DNA of 28,161 nt. Source: a virus. The notes under the pieces were generated by a model. The model made no database searches. It was not told the DNA's origin and was given only the letters and a program-made list of their open reading frames with translations. This document shows, piece by piece, positions 28,038-28,161 of the stretch (positions within the stretch are counted from its first letter, which is position 1; each line of letters begins with the position of its first letter). The stretch spans positions 1-28,161 of IMG/VR virus record IMGVR_UViG_3300021425_000136; one strand, given 5' to 3'. The translations under genes and the position numbers were made by a program.

Positions 28038-28161
28038 GATAAGTATGCTCTCAAAGAGTTTATGCGTGGTGCTGGTGTATTTGCTGCTACCGCTGCTATC
28101 CTTATTACTGTTTTGATTGTACTTGCTTACTTTGCTGCAGGTGAAAAACCAATCACTGAAT
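28026..28161 (+). CDS. Small membrane protein, 3' end outside window
   Basis: ATG 28026 overlaps the previous stop, and the frame stays open to the window edge (45 codons seen). A charged start (MTEEDKYALKEFMRG) is followed by a long hydrophobic helix (FAATAAILITVLIVLAYFAA) and a polar continuation, i.e. one transmembrane span with the N-terminus probably inside. No family is recognised. Confidence 0.6.
   Translation, partial: MTEEDKYALKEFMRGAGVFAATAAILITVLIVLAYFAAGEKPITE

Noticed and set aside
1-28161. tRNA genes, CRISPR arrays, IS elements, introns or inteins
   Set aside because: No cloverleaf with a TTCRANNC-type arm, regular spaced repeats, transposase or homing endonuclease motifs were noticed by eye. 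A tRNA scan was not possible.

Overview
The window is part of the genome of a T4-like marine cyanophage (a myovirus of Synechococcus or Prochlorococcus). Two conserved T4 blocks show this: gp33 - gp59 - gp32 in T4 order, and a baseplate/tail block with gp53, gp48, gp4, gp54-like, gp26, gp51, gp27 and gp5 homologues. The cyanophage side rests on ThyX, a PhoH-like ATPase, a DUF1825 protein, DUF4278-like micro-proteins, a CP12-like protein and a leader that resembles the cyanobacterial glutamine riboswitches. Genes are tightly packed, with ATGA, TAATG and TGATG overlaps nearly throughout. No tRNA, integrase, IS element or CRISPR array was seen.

Layout. (1) 1-1025: early-type small genes. A truncated membrane peptide is followed by a hairpin, a near-consensus sigma70 promoter, a structured riboswitch-like leader and a run of short ORFs closed by a strong terminator. 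(2) 1030-6403: a rightward nucleic-acid metabolism block with a 51-aa protein, thyX, two small hypotheticals, phoH, a sulfotransferase-like gene that looks inserted at the phoH 3' end, a PD-(D/E)XK exonuclease, gp33 (late transcription), gp59 (helicase loader), DUF1825 and a hypothetical. (3) 6404-7448: gp32 ssDNA-binding protein with its own sigma70 promoter and a UUCG-loop terminator. (4) 7425-13465, leftward: gp4, a conserved unknown, gp48, a greatly enlarged gp53 and a radical SAM enzyme, behind a perfect T4-type late octamer (TATAAATA). (5) 13494-26596, rightward: gp54-like, gp26, gp51, two large tail proteins with lysozyme-like and M23 peptidase domains, gp27, CP12-like, a gp5-like OB-fold protein, a separate spike-like protein, a fibre-like protein, a coiled-coil structural protein and an SGNH-hydrolase-like protein. 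(6) 26593-28161: a second early-type cluster of small overlapping hypotheticals behind a sigma70 promoter, running off the window.

How it works together (inference from the families). Early promoters and the leader at 185-256 would tune small host-takeover genes. ThyX, PhoH, the exonuclease, gp59 and gp32 serve nucleotide supply, replication and recombination. gp33 with the late sigma factor would fire TATAAATA promoters to make the baseplate, hub and tail tube cap. Peptidoglycan cutting appears to have moved from gp5 (no lysozyme domain here) to the two large tail proteins.

The most interesting signals are the glutamine-riboswitch-like leader, the duplicated phoH tail flanking a sulfotransferase-like gene, the CP12-like gene inside the baseplate operon, and the beta-propeller plus GxGY-repeat insertion in gp53.
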